This document shows positions 9,052 through 21,196 of a stretch of DNA of 37,455 nucleotides, piece by piece. Made by a program: the position numbers and the translations under genes. The notes under the pieces are model-generated. The model did no database searches. It was not told the origin of the DNA and saw only the letters and a list, made by a program, of their open reading frames with translations. Within the stretch, counting starts at the first letter, position 1. Every line of letters begins with the position of its first letter. Where the stretch lies: assembly GCA_027295155.1 (NCBI GenBank), contig JAPULH010000179.1, forward strand, positions 1 to 37,455, given 5' to 3'. This stretch comes from Gemmatimonadota bacterium. GTDB taxonomy: Bacteria; Gemmatimonadota; Gemmatimonadetes; Palauibacterales; Palauibacteraceae.

Positions 9052-10814
9052 GCTGGCGGCTGCACGGGATCGGCGCGTCGCCGGGCCGGGCCCTCGGTCC
9101 TGCCTTGCGAGTCGAGTGGGACATCATCTCCGTTCCGCATCGGACGATCGGTCCCGACGAGGTCGACCTGGAGATCGAGCGGTTCCAGGACGCCCGCTCG
9201 TGGGCGAAGGAGCGGATCTGGCGCCTCCAGGCGGAGACGAACGAGCGAATTGGACCGGTCGAGGGCAAGATCTTCGAGGCTCAGGCGATGATGCTCGATG
9301 ATCCGGACCTGGTCGGAGGAACGGCCGCCTACATCCGCGAGAATTACCTGCCGGCGGAGCGCGCCTTCGATTGGCGGCTCCTCGAGTTGCGCTCGCGCTT
9401 CGCGGACACGGCACACGTCATGGCCCTGGATCGGCTGGCCGATCTCCGGGACATCCGGTTCCGCGTCCTTTCGCGCCTTCTCGGGCTGGCGGAGGGCAAC
9501 GTGCTGAGCTCCTTGCCGGTGGACGGTTGCATCCTCGTGTTCGACGAGCTGACCCCCAGCCTCGCTGTCGGACTCGGTGACAAGGAGGTGCGGGGGCTTC
9601 TCACCGCGACCGGATCCCGCGCCTCGCACTCGGCCGTGATCGCTCGCTCTCTGCGGATCCCGTGTGTGGTCGGAATTGGCCCCCACCTGGAAGGCGTGCA
9701 GGATGGGGCGCCCGTGATCCTGGACGGCGCCACCGGAAGGGTGATCGTGGAGCCCACAGAGGCGGAGAAGGACACGTACCGGCGCTCCGACGTGAAGACG
9801 ACCGCGCGGAAGCGGCAGCTCGAGGAGTTGGCCCACCGTCCCACCCTGACTCGCGACGGCGAGCGGGTCGTCCTGCAGGCGAACCTCGACCAACCCGACG
9901 ATGCGGCGGACGCGCTGGCTGTCGGGGCGGAGGGAGTGGGGCTCTTTCGCTCGGAGTTTCTCGTCATCGGTCGGCGAACGATACCGAGCGAGGACGAGCA
10001 GTACGAGGCGTACCGGCAGGTGGCGGAGGCGTTCCCTCGTCACGGCGTGACGCTGCGCACCTTCGACATCGGCGGAGACAAGTTTCCGCTCTTCCTGTCG
10101 ATGCCGATGGAGGAGAACCCGTATCTCGGCTGGAGAGCGATCCGAGTCTGCCTCGATCTGCCGGATCTGTTCCGCAATCAGCTCCGCGCGGCCGTCAGGG
10201 CCGCCGCGCACGGTCGCGTGCGTATCCTGCTGCCCTTCATCGTGGCGCTCGACGAGATCCGGCGTACGCGGGAGATCCTCGACGAGGTGAGCGCCTCGCT
10301 CGATGTGCCGCCGGCGGAGCCGTTGCCGCTGGGGATTATGATCGAGACCCCCGCGGCTCTGGAAACCGTGGACCGGCTGGCCCCCCACGTCGACTTCCTC
10401 AGTCTCGGCACGAACGACCTTACGCAGTACGCCCTGGCCGTTGACCGGGGAAACGCTCGGCTCGTGGACCTTTTCGATCCACTTCACCCGGCGCTCTTCC
10501 GGATGTACGGCCGACTGATCGAGGCGGCCGGGACGCAAGGGATCGAGGTCGGCGTGTGTGGCGACCTGGCGGAGGACCCGATCGGCGTGGCCGCTCTGCT
10601 CGCGCTCGGATATCGCAGATTCAGCCTGGCCCCTCCCTCCCATCCGGAGATCAAGGAGGTCGTCCTCGGCGTCTCTGCCGGCGATCTCTCGGGGGTGGTG
10701 GAGGGGCTGGAGAACGCGGATCAACCGAGCGACATCCGCGGCCCTTTCCGGCGGTATCTGGAGGAAACGCTTCCCGAAGTACCGGAGCTGTTGGCCCGCT
10801 TGTCCGCCGTATAG
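9048..10814 (+). CDS. ptsI: Phosphoenolpyruvate-protein phosphotransferase (Enzyme I)
   Basis: [21 protein letters not shown] active His; [29 protein letters not shown]. Confidence 0.95.
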   Translation: MSWRLHGIGASPGRALGPALRVEWDIISVPHRTIGPDEVDLEIERFQDARSWAKERIWRLQAETNERIGPVEGKIFEAQAMMLDDPDLVGGTAAYIRENYLPAERAFDWRLLELRSRFADTAHVMALDRLADLRDIRFRVLSRLLGLAEGNVLSSLPVDGCILVFDELTPSLAVGLGDKEVRGLLTATGSRASHSAVIARSLRIPCVVGIGPHLEGVQDGAPVILDGATGRVIVEPTEAEKDTYRRSDVKTTARKRQLEELAHRPTLTRDGERVVLQANLDQPDDAADALAVGAEGVGLFRSEFLVIGRRTIPSEDEQYEAYRQVAEAFPRHGVTLRTFDIGGDKFPLFLSMPMEENPYLGWRAIRVCLDLPDLFRNQLRAAVRAAAHGRVRILLPFIVALDEIRRTREILDEVSASLDVPPAEPLPLGIMIETPAALETVDRLAPHVDFLSLGTNDLTQYALAVDRGNARLVDLFDPLHPALFRMYGRLIEAAGTQGIEVGVCGDLAEDPIGVAALLALGYRRFSLAPPSHPEIKEVVLGVSAGDLSGVVEGLENADQPSDIRGPFRRYLEETLPEVPELLARLSAV

Positions 10815-10860
10815 TGGGCGGGTACCTTCACGCGCTTCTCGAGATAGGACAGGGAGCGCC

Positions 10861-12015
10861 ATGACGCCAAGGATACATCTCTTCACCTCCGAGTCGGTTA
10901 CGGAGGGGCACCCCGACAAGGTTGCGGACCAGGTCTCGGACGCGGTCCTGGACGCCATGATCGAGGAGGATGAGGTTGCGCGGGTAGCGTGCGAGACGCT
11001 CGTGACGACAGGCCTGGTCCTCGTGGCGGGTGAGGTTACGACGGAGGCATACGTGCACGTGCCGGATGTCGTGAGGGAGACGCTCCGGGAGATCGGCTAC
11101 GACGATCCGGAGCTCGGGTTCGACTGCGAGAGCTGCGCGGTCCTCACGTCGATCGACAAGCAGTCGCTGGACATCGCGTTGGGCGTGGACTCCGGCGGTG
11201 CCGGAGACCAAGGGATGATGTTCGGATACGCGACCGACGAGACCGACACCCTGATGCCCCTTCCGATATCGCTGGCTCATCGGCTCACCCGGCGGCTCTC
11301 CGAGGTCCGCAAGCACGGCGTGCTCGACTGGTTGCGGCCCGACGGCAAGTCGCAGGTGACGGTCGAGTACGAGAACGAGACGCCACGGCGCATCACGACG
11401 GTGGTGATCAGCGCCCAGCACCACCCGGACATCGGTCGAGCCCAGCTCGAGGAGGATCTCCGGCGAACGGTGATCGAGCCGGTGCTGCCTGCCGGGATGT
11501 GCGAACAGGCCATGCGGTGCTACATGAACCCGACCGGCCGCTTCGTAGTCGGCGGGCCTCAGGGTGACGCCGGGGTCACCGGCCGCAAGGTCATCGTCGA
11601 CACCTACGGTGGTGTGGGCAGTCACGGCGGAGGCGCGTTCAGTGGGAAGGACCCGACAAAGGTGGATCGGTCGGGGAGCTACGCCGCTCGCTGGGTGGCC
11701 AAGAACCTGGTCGCCGCAGGCCTCGCGCGACGGGTCGAGATCCAGTTGGCGTACGCGATCGGCGTGGCCGAGCCTATCTCGGTCATGCTTAACAGCTACG
11801 GCACCGGCGTCGTGCCGGACGAGGAGTTGGAGCGATGTGTGGGAGAGGTGTTCGACCTGAGGCCCGTGCAGATCATCAAGCAGCTTCGGCTTCGCCGGCC
11901 GATCTACCGCCGGACCGCGGCGTACGGGCACTTCGGACGGGAGCCGGATGAGGAGGGCGGCTTCAGCTGGGAGGTGACCGACAGGGTGGACGATCTGAAG
12001 GGCTTCTTTGAATGA
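10861..12015 (+). CDS. metK: S-adenosylmethionine synthetase
   Basis: [64 protein letters not shown]. Confidence 0.97.
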   Translation: MTPRIHLFTSESVTEGHPDKVADQVSDAVLDAMIEEDEVARVACETLVTTGLVLVAGEVTTEAYVHVPDVVRETLREIGYDDPELGFDCESCAVLTSIDKQSLDIALGVDSGGAGDQGMMFGYATDETDTLMPLPISLAHRLTRRLSEVRKHGVLDWLRPDGKSQVTVEYENETPRRITTVVISAQHHPDIGRAQLEEDLRRTVIEPVLPAGMCEQAMRCYMNPTGRFVVGGPQGDAGVTGRKVIVDTYGGVGSHGGGAFSGKDPTKVDRSGSYAARWVAKNLVAAGLARRVEIQLAYAIGVAEPISVMLNSYGTGVVPDEELERCVGEVFDLRPVQIIKQLRLRRPIYRRTAAYGHFGREPDEEGGFSWEVTDRVDDLKGFFE

Positions 12016-13416
<1,401 letters not shown>

Positions 13417-13428
13417 AAGGGCACCGGC

Positions 13429-13998
13429 ATGACCAGCGGTAGCTCCATGACCGAGGTGACCGTCGCGAGCCTCGGACTGGACAAGTCGTCGAATACTCCC
13501 GTGGTCATACTGAGGGAGAGTGGCGGGGAGCGACTTCTGCCGATCTGGATCGGTCCCGGCGAGGCGAGCGCGATCGCCATGCAGCTCGCAGGGATCAAGT
13601 TCTCACGGCCGTTGACGCACGACCTCTTTACGACCATGGTCCGCGGCCTGGGCAGCGAGCTCGTCCGCGTTCTGATCACGCGGGTGGTCGAGAACACCTA
13701 CCACGCCTCGCTCATCCTTCGGCGCGACAGTGAGTTCATCTCGGTCGACTCGCGGCCGAGTGATAGCATCGCTCTCGCCTTGCGGGCAGACGCGCCGATC
13801 TTCGCCGACGATGAGCTGCTCGAGCTCACGGCCATGGAGATCGAGGAGGCTGGTTTCGACGAGGCGAGCTTCGAATCCACGGATGTCGTCGAGGCGGTCG
13901 AGCCGGGCACTTCGCCGGAGGACCAGGAGAACGGGGAGCAGCTCCGAGAGTACCTGAAGAGATTGAATCCGGAAGACTTCGGCCGCTTCAAGCCGTAG
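13429..13998 (+). CDS. Bifunctional nuclease (BFN/DUF151) domain protein
   Basis: LPIWIGPGEASAIAMQLAGIKFSRPLTHDL; SRPSDSIALALRADAPIFADDELLE. Confidence 0.88.
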   Translation: MTSGSSMTEVTVASLGLDKSSNTPVVILRESGGERLLPIWIGPGEASAIAMQLAGIKFSRPLTHDLFTTMVRGLGSELVRVLITRVVENTYHASLILRRDSEFISVDSRPSDSIALALRADAPIFADDELLELTAMEIEEAGFDEASFESTDVVEAVEPGTSPEDQENGEQLREYLKRLNPEDFGRFKP

Positions 13999-14004
13999 CG
14001 CTTT

Positions 14005-14024
14005 GACCCGGCGTGCGCCGGGTC
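14005..14024 (+). terminator. Putative hairpin terminator downstream of the DUF151 gene (weak U-tract)
   Basis: GACCCGGC-GTGC-GCCGGGTC, 8-bp perfect stem 7 bp after the stop codon, followed by ggtcttgcctt. Confidence 0.5.
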
Positions 14025-14049
14025 GGTCTTGCCTTCCTCCCGAGACCAC

Positions 14050-14180
14050 CGTTACCGTTGCTGCGTAGGTGGATGGCGGTAACGGAAGTCGGATGTGAAC
14101 CGACGCGGCCCCGCCACTGTGTGAGGCTCGGCGTGCCAGCGCCGTGCCTCGAGTCAGGAGACGACCCCATCCATCCCCAC
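14050..14180 (+). promoter_or_regulatory. Cobalamin (AdoCbl/B12) riboswitch
   Basis: Conserved core GGAAGTCGGATGTGAACCGACGCGGCCCCGCCACTGT and B12-box-like AGTCAGGAGACGACC; upstream of btuFCDB genes; boundaries approximate. Confidence 0.92.
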
Positions 14181-14264
14181 GGAACGCTCTTCGCGGGAAG
14201 GGTGTGGGGGAGTCGCGGTTCCGACACCTCGGTCACGCTTTCCCGGAATGGACGGGTGGATCGC

Positions 14265-15218
14265 GTGACCGGAACGGCTGTGAGGGTGCTCGGGGCCGCT
14301 TTTGTTGTGTTGGCTCTGACCGGTTTCGTCCTCATCCCGGCCGGCGCTCCGGCCGCGGATCGACACCTGCCTCCCCTCCTGCCCCGCCTCGCCGCCGGAG
14401 ACACGATCGTCCTCACGGACGACCTGGGCATTCGCGTAACCCTCCCGGAGCCGGCCGCCCGGATCGTGTCGCTCGTCCCGGCCGCAACGGAGATCTTGTT
14501 CGCGATCGGAACCGGGGATCGACTGGTCGGGCGGACCAGATTCGACAGGCACCCGCAGGAGGTCCTGGTGGTTCCGAGCGTGGGCGACGGCGTGCGCCCC
14601 TCGGTGGAGCTGATCGTGGCCCTGGAGCCCGATCTGGTGATCCTTTTTGCGGGGCCGGATTCCGGGAGGGCGGCGGACGAGCTGCGAAGGATCGGGATCC
14701 AGGTGCTCGCCGTCAGGCACAACACGCTGGCCGACCTCTATCGAAACATCGGGCGACTCGGACAGGTCACCGGATCTTCCGGGCCTTCCGAGCGGCTCAG
14801 CGCTGCGATTCGGGAGGATCTCGAGAGCGTTGGTGAGGCGACGGGGAGTCTTCTCCGCCGGAGCGTCTACTACGACGCGTGGTGGCAGCCGCCGATCACC
14901 ATCGGTCGCGGGAGCTACCTGGATTCGCTGATCACCCTGGCCGGTGGTCGGAACGTCTTCGGCGATCTCCAGAGCCCCTCTCCCCAGGTCAGCCTCGAGG
15001 CGATCGCCGCCCGGGAGCCGGAGATCATCCTCTACCCCGTTCACCGTGGAGTGGAGGGACGGGCACCGGTGTCGGAGCGGCCGGGGTGGCACATCCTCGA
15101 GGCGGTGCGGTCGGGCCGCGTACGCGTGTTCGACGGGGAGCTGGTCGTGCGGCTCGGCCCGAAGGTGGCCGCCGCGGTCAGAGAGCTGGCCCGAGCGATC
15201 CATCCCGGGTTCGAATGA
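14265..15218 (+). CDS. btuF: Cobalamin ABC transporter periplasmic substrate-binding protein
   Basis: GTG start with signal peptide; ARIVSLVPAATEILFAIGTGDRLVGRTRFDRHP...VPSVGDGVRPSVELIVALEPDLVI; directly downstream of the B12 riboswitch. Confidence 0.9.
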   Translation: MTGTAVRVLGAAFVVLALTGFVLIPAGAPAADRHLPPLLPRLAAGDTIVLTDDLGIRVTLPEPAARIVSLVPAATEILFAIGTGDRLVGRTRFDRHPQEVLVVPSVGDGVRPSVELIVALEPDLVILFAGPDSGRAADELRRIGIQVLAVRHNTLADLYRNIGRLGQVTGSSGPSERLSAAIREDLESVGEATGSLLRRSVYYDAWWQPPITIGRGSYLDSLITLAGGRNVFGDLQSPSPQVSLEAIAAREPEIILYPVHRGVEGRAPVSERPGWHILEAVRSGRVRVFDGELVVRLGPKVAAAVRELARAIHPGFE

Positions 15219-16218
15219 GGCCGGGACGGGGCAGGCCGGCCGGACTTGTCGGGCTCGCGGTGCTGCTCGGCCTCGCGGTGGCGACGGGACTGGCGGTCGG
15301 GCCTGCCTGGCTACCGGTGGGTGAGGTATGGGATGCGCTCCTCCCGGGCGCGCAGGACTCTCCGGCACGGGCCATCGTGCTCTCGGTTCGACTGCCTCGC
15401 GTGGTGGCGGCTGCGCTGAGTGGAGGGAGCCTCGCGGTCTCGGGCGTACTCTTCCAGGCCCTTCTCCGGAATCCCCTGGCGGAGCCGTACCTGCTGGGCG
15501 TCTCGAGTGGCGCCGCCCTCGGGGCGGTGAGCGTGCTCGTTCTGGGTCTGACGGTCGGTCCGGCGGGCCTGGCCCTGGCGGCCCTCGCCGGCGCGCTGGT
15601 GGCCATAGTCATCGTGTTTCGCGTCGCCTCCGCCGCGGGCTATCTGGACACACGGATCCTCATTCTGGCTGGGGTCGTCGTCGCCTCGTTCTTCGGAGCC
15701 GGCGTGATGCTCGTCATGACGTTCGCCGAAGGGCGGACGACGCGTTCCGCCCTCCTCTGGACGATGGGAAGCTTCGGCAACGCCTCATGGGGCATGAACT
15801 TGGCGCTGGCCGTCTACTCGCTTCCCGCCGTTCTCCTGGCGTTCGGCCTGAGTCGACACCTGAACGCGCTCGCTCTGGGGGAGGAGAGCGCCGCCTTTCT
15901 CGGGACGGAGGTCGAGACGGTGAAGCGGGTAGCGTACCTTCTCGCCTCGCTCCTCGCGGCGGCCGCCGTCAGCGTGGGTGGGGTCATCGGGTTCGTCGGG
16001 CTCGTCGTCCCGCACGCTGTGAGGCTTCTCTGGGGAGGCGATCACCGTTTTCTCGTGCCGATGTCCTTCCTGGCCGGAGGGGCTCTGCTGGCGCTCGCGG
16101 ACGCGGCCGCGCGCACGGTGGCGGCGCCGCTCGAGGTACCGGTGGGCGTCGTCACCGCGCTCGTGGGTGTTCCGTTCTTCCTGGTCCTTCTTCGGCGGAG
16201 TTATGCCGGAGGTGCCGG

Positions 16219-16222
<4 letters not shown>
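15215..16222 (+). CDS. btuC: Cobalamin/iron-chelate ABC transporter permease (FecCD family)
   Basis: LPRVVAAALSGGSLAVSGVLFQALLRNPLAEPYLLGVSSGAALGA; GVIGFVGLVVPHAVRLLWGGDHR. Confidence 0.93.
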
Positions 16223-17060
<838 letters not shown>

Positions 17061-17064
<4 letters not shown>

Positions 17065-19244
17065 GGCGCCGCATGCACGGCGGAGGGGTGGTGTGGGGTG
17101 GGCTCCCTCTGCTCCTGATCGTGGCGGCGACGGGGACCTCGAGGGCGGAAGCGCCGCAACCGCCACAGGATCAACCGGGGGCTAGCGTGGCGGTGGAGGT
17201 TCGATCGGAAGCCGGGGAACCGGTGACCGGCGCCTCCGTGCGGATGGTGTCCGCGTCGGCGTCCGGCATGGAGGCGATGGTGTCGCTCGAAGAGGTGGGT
17301 CCGGGTCGCTACCGGGCCACGGGCGTGAGTGCCGGCAGCTACGTGCTGACGGCTTCGGCTCTCGGCTTCGAGGCGATGAGCCGTAAGGTCACACTGGAAG
17401 GCGGCGAGGTTCGAGTGTCCCTCGTGCTTGGCATCAGACCGGTCGCACTCTCCGACCTCGTTGCCGCCGTTGGACGGATGGAGAGCGCGCCCCTCCCGGG
17501 CCACGCCGTAAGCCGGATCCCCCTGGACGGCGGTCCCCGGACCCTCTCGGATCGCTTGGCCGAAGAGCCGGGCGTGCAGGTGCGGGCCTCTCCGGGTGGC
17601 CGCGAGATTGGCAGCGTGCGCGGCAGTCGCTCGGAGGGCCTGCTCGTGCTGCTCGACGGGCTTCCCGTCAACGATCCGCTCACGGGCGTGGCCGATCTTT
17701 CCCGGATCCCCGTGGCGACGCTGGAGGCGGCCTCGCTGGTGCGCGGCGCATCGCCACGCTTCGGTTCGGGTGCGATCGGCGGGGTTCTTCTGCTCGAATC
17801 GCGCAAGCCGGAAGGCGTCAGCTCTGCGGTGGGGGTGGAGGTGGGCTCGTACGGGAGCCGGGCGGCCGACGCCTACGTGTCGTTGGGTGGCTCGGCGGGC
17901 ACGCTGGCACTGGGCTTTCGTGCCGAGGGCGTGGAGAACGACTTCGAGTTCCCCAACCGCGCCAAGCCGGGAAGCCCCATGGAGGTGCGGCGGAACGCCG
18001 ACGGGCGCGGGCTGCACCTCTGGCTTTCCGGTGCGCCGTCCGCCCTGCCGATCTTCGCTCAGGCCCGCTTCGACGACGTCGAACGAGGGGCGCCCGGCCG
18101 GATCGGGTCGAGCGCCTTCGATGAGGCACGGTACGGTGACCGCTCGCTCCAGATCGTGCTCGGCTACGGATCATCGGCGGGCCGGGTGAGCGCCATCGCC
18201 GCCCACCGGGGCCTCCTGTATCGGGACCCGAGTCGCAACATCGAGTCACGCCAATCGCTCACCAGCTTCCGTGTGGCGGGCTCGACATGGATCCGGGACG
18301 CCGCCCTCGAGATCAACGGCTACGTGGCTCGGGAGCGCGTGGCGGGCAGCGGGACGGAGGAAACGCCGGTGAGGTGGAGCGGTGGGGTGTGGGTGGGCAA
18401 GACGTTCACGTCGGGTCGCGTCTCGGTGCAGCCGGGCCTGGCCACGGACGCTTCGACGGATGGGCATGCCGTGAGCCCCGAGGTCTCGCTCGCGGCGCAG
18501 CTCGGGCCGGCCTGGGTGGTGTGGAGCCGGTTGGGACGTGCCTATCGGCTGCCTACGTTCGCGGACGTCTACGCCCCGCGCTCGAGGGGGGTTCGCGCGA
18601 ACCCGGACCTCAGGCCGGAGCGGGTCGTGCTGGATGCGGAGATCGGAATCCGCTGGGCCTCGGCGGCGAAGAATGGCCGAGCGGGCGCCGCTCGGACCGG
18701 GGGCGATCCACGGGTCGGGAGCGACACACACGCCGGGATCGAGGCAGCGCTCTTCTACCGGCGGACGAACGACCCGATCGTCTGGGTAGCGAGCTCCGTC
18801 GCCCTCTGGAGTCCGCGCAACCTCGATCGGCTTACGGCGGCGGGATTAGAGATCGGGGGCGACATCTCCCTGGCCTCCGAAGGTCCCCGGATCGGGGGTG
18901 CCTTCACCCTACAACGCAGCCGGCTCGGGTTCGGCACCAACAAGAACCCGATGCCCTATCAGCCCGATCTGGCTGCGAACGTCTACCTGCTGGGTGAGGT
19001 GGCCGGAGTGTGGCTGCGGGGGGGCGTGGCTCTCGTAGGGAGCCGGACGACCACCGTCGCCGGGGTTCGTCGTCTGCCCGCGTATACCACCGTCCGGCTG
19101 GACGGGAGCCGCCCCGTGAGAATCGGCTCGCTGTCGCTGGAGGTCGCGGTGGCCGTGGAGAACTTGCTGGATTCGCGATTCGAGCTCACCGAGCTCTTCC
19201 CCGAGCCGGGCAGAAGCGTGGTGGTCCGGTTGGAGGTGCGGTGA
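17061..19244 (+). CDS. btuB: TonB-dependent outer-membrane receptor (probable cobalamin receptor) with N-terminal carboxypeptidase-regulatory-like domain
   Basis: Signal peptide; VRSEAGEPVTGASV..GRYRATGVSAGSYVLTASALGFE; plug motif GSRSEGLLVLLDGLPVNDPLTGVADLSRIPVATLEAASLVRGASPRFGSGAIGGVL; beta-barrel to the C-terminus; in the riboswitch-headed operon. Confidence 0.85.
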
Positions 19245-19317
19245 GCTCGGGCAGAGAGGAAGGACACCCGCAGGGTCTTTCAGCGACCTGCCAGAGGAAA
19301 GGACAGGAGTAATCCAT

Positions 19318-20451
19318 ATGAAGCTTGCAAACAGGCTGAGTGCGCTCGCGATCGCGCTGCCGCTGTTCGTCGGCTGTGCCTCGGGAGATTCTGGACCGAC
19401 CGGGCCGGGAGGAGGTGAGGTGGTGGTCGTATGGGCGCTCAACTCGATCGGTCAGACGATCCGGACCTTCGAGATCGGCGAGGGTATCTCGCCGCTGGGC
19501 CTCGCCGTGGAGCTGGGAGGTCTCTTCGACGGGGTCTCCATGGATGTCGCGTTTCCGCTCGCCGTCACATCGGAGAGCTCGTTCGGAGGTGATCGTGCGA
19601 TCGTGGCCGACCTCGAGTCGGGCGGGAAGACCCCCGTGGCTTTCCTGGAGCCGCAGGGCGATCCCGTGAACCCGTCTAAGCCTTTTGTGCTGCCGGGCAT
19701 GAGCGAGGCGATCGTGGGCGGTCGGGGGACCAATTCGATCTACCGGTTCTCGCTCGATTCTCCCGGCACGTCAGCAATCGTCCTCGCCAGGGATGCGGGC
19801 GAGTTCGTCGAGAAGGTCGTGGTCACCAACGGACGCGTGTTCGCCATCGATTCGAACATCGATGACGCGGGCGGCACGTTCGAGCCACTGGGCGAGAGCC
19901 GCGTCGCCGTCTTCGACCTCGAGGGAGGGGCCGTGGACGACTTCCCGCTCCCCGGCCGCCAGGCGACGGACGCCGTCCTCTCGGGAGGGAAGCTCGTGGT
20001 TCTGAACGCCGGCACCCTCACGCCGACGTTCGAGCCGGAGGGGAACGGAACGCTCGCGGTCGTCGACCCCGTGCCCCCCTTCCAGGTCTCCGGACCGTTT
20101 CCTCTTGGTGGAAACGGGGTCTCCCTGGAGGCCGGCGCCGACGGCCGGGTGTACGTGACGGTGACGAACGACTTTGCCGGGCCGATCCGGACGCTCAGCT
20201 TCGACGTGGGCGCGAACGGGTTCGTGCGGGGTCCTGACGATCCGATCCGGACGCGCGACGACGCCGGTGCGGACATCTCCTGTTGGGTGGCGACGTCGCT
20301 GGCGGACGGCCGGCTGCTGTGTGCGACCTTCCGCACGGAACAGGCGGGTACGATCTACCTGCTGAACGCGGACGGGAGCTTCATCAGCTCCACAGCCGGC
20401 GGCTTCGGGACGAGTGACTTGGAGATCGCGGTGGCAGCCGGGACCCAATAG
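19318..20451 (+). CDS. Putative lipoprotein with beta-propeller (YncE-like) repeats, B12-locus associated, function unknown
   Basis: Signal peptide with lipobox-like LFVGC followed by SGDSGPTGPGGG linker; repeated pattern 'G-[KR]-[LV]-x-V...I-x-x-[FL]-[DN]' consistent with propeller blades; 73 nt downstream of btuB with good RBS (aggagtaatccatATG). Confidence 0.7.
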   Translation: MKLANRLSALAIALPLFVGCASGDSGPTGPGGGEVVVVWALNSIGQTIRTFEIGEGISPLGLAVELGGLFDGVSMDVAFPLAVTSESSFGGDRAIVADLESGGKTPVAFLEPQGDPVNPSKPFVLPGMSEAIVGGRGTNSIYRFSLDSPGTSAIVLARDAGEFVEKVVVTNGRVFAIDSNIDDAGGTFEPLGESRVAVFDLEGGAVDDFPLPGRQATDAVLSGGKLVVLNAGTLTPTFEPEGNGTLAVVDPVPPFQVSGPFPLGGNGVSLEAGADGRVYVTVTNDFAGPIRTLSFDVGANGFVRGPDDPIRTRDDAGADISCWVATSLADGRLLCATFRTEQAGTIYLLNADGSFISSTAGGFGTSDLEIAVAAGTQ

Positions 20452-20461
20452 GATAGCGGCC

Positions 20462-21196
20462 ATGCCGATCGTCACCACGCGGTGCGTGGTCTTGCAGACA
20501 TACAGTTACAGCGACACGAGCAAGATCCTGCGTCTGATGACGCTGGATCAAGGGCCCCGGTCGGCGATCGCGCGCGGTGCTCTACGCCCGAGAAGCCGCT
20601 TTGGAGGGCTGATCGAACCCTTCGCGGAGGGGCGGGCCACTCTGTACGTGCGTGAGAACCGGGAACTGGACACTCTCTCGGATTTCGACCTGGTGAAAGA
20701 GCGGCAGGGCCTCGGGGCGGATCTGGTCCGCTTCGCGGGTGCGTCCGTGCTGTGCGAGCTTGTCATGCGCCTCGCCCCGAGTCATCGGGACCAGGGGCTG
20801 TACAGGACGCTCGTCGCCGGCCTGGACGCACTCCTGACGGCTTCGGAGGAGCGTGTTGACGCCACCGTGCTGCGCCACCTCTGGTGCCTCGTGGGGGTTC
20901 TCGGCTTCGAGCCTCATCTGGCCGACTGTCTCGTGTGTCGACGCCCGATACCGCCGGGAGCCTCGGCGCACTTCGAGCCGGCAGCCGGCGGGCTGCGGTG
21001 CGACACGTGCGGCGGGCCGGGCGGGTTCGTCTCCGCATCGGAACTGGCCGCCCTGCGGATGCTTGTCTCGGCAAGTGCAGGGCTGCCGGCTGTCGAAGGT
21101 CTCCAACGGCGCATTCTCGTCGACTACGTCCGCTACCACCTTGCCGAGGGCGTACGGATCCGTTCTCTCGAGTTCCTTGCTCGGATCTGTGCCTGA
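20462..21196 (+). CDS. recO: DNA repair protein RecO
   Basis: VVLQTYSYSDTSKILRLMTLDQG; RGALRPRSRFGGLIEPF; zinc site CLVCRRP...CDTCGG. Confidence 0.9.
   Translation: MPIVTTRCVVLQTYSYSDTSKILRLMTLDQGPRSAIARGALRPRSRFGGLIEPFAEGRATLYVRENRELDTLSDFDLVKERQGLGADLVRFAGASVLCELVMRLAPSHRDQGLYRTLVAGLDALLTASEERVDATVLRHLWCLVGVLGFEPHLADCLVCRRPIPPGASAHFEPAAGGLRCDTCGGPGGFVSASELAALRMLVSASAGLPAVEGLQRRILVDYVRYHLAEGVRIRSLEFLARICA

Noticed and set aside
8547-10958. 803-aa minus-strand ORF opposite ptsH-ptsI
   Set aside because: Lies antisense to clearly conserved EI/HPr coding sequence; composition (Arg/Gly/His rich, no motifs) is typical of GC-rich antisense frames.
13996-14264. N-terminal 84 aa of the ORF at 14013-15218
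   Set aside because: These codons overlap the terminator and the B12 riboswitch; GTG 14265 followed by a signal peptide is the sensible btuF start.
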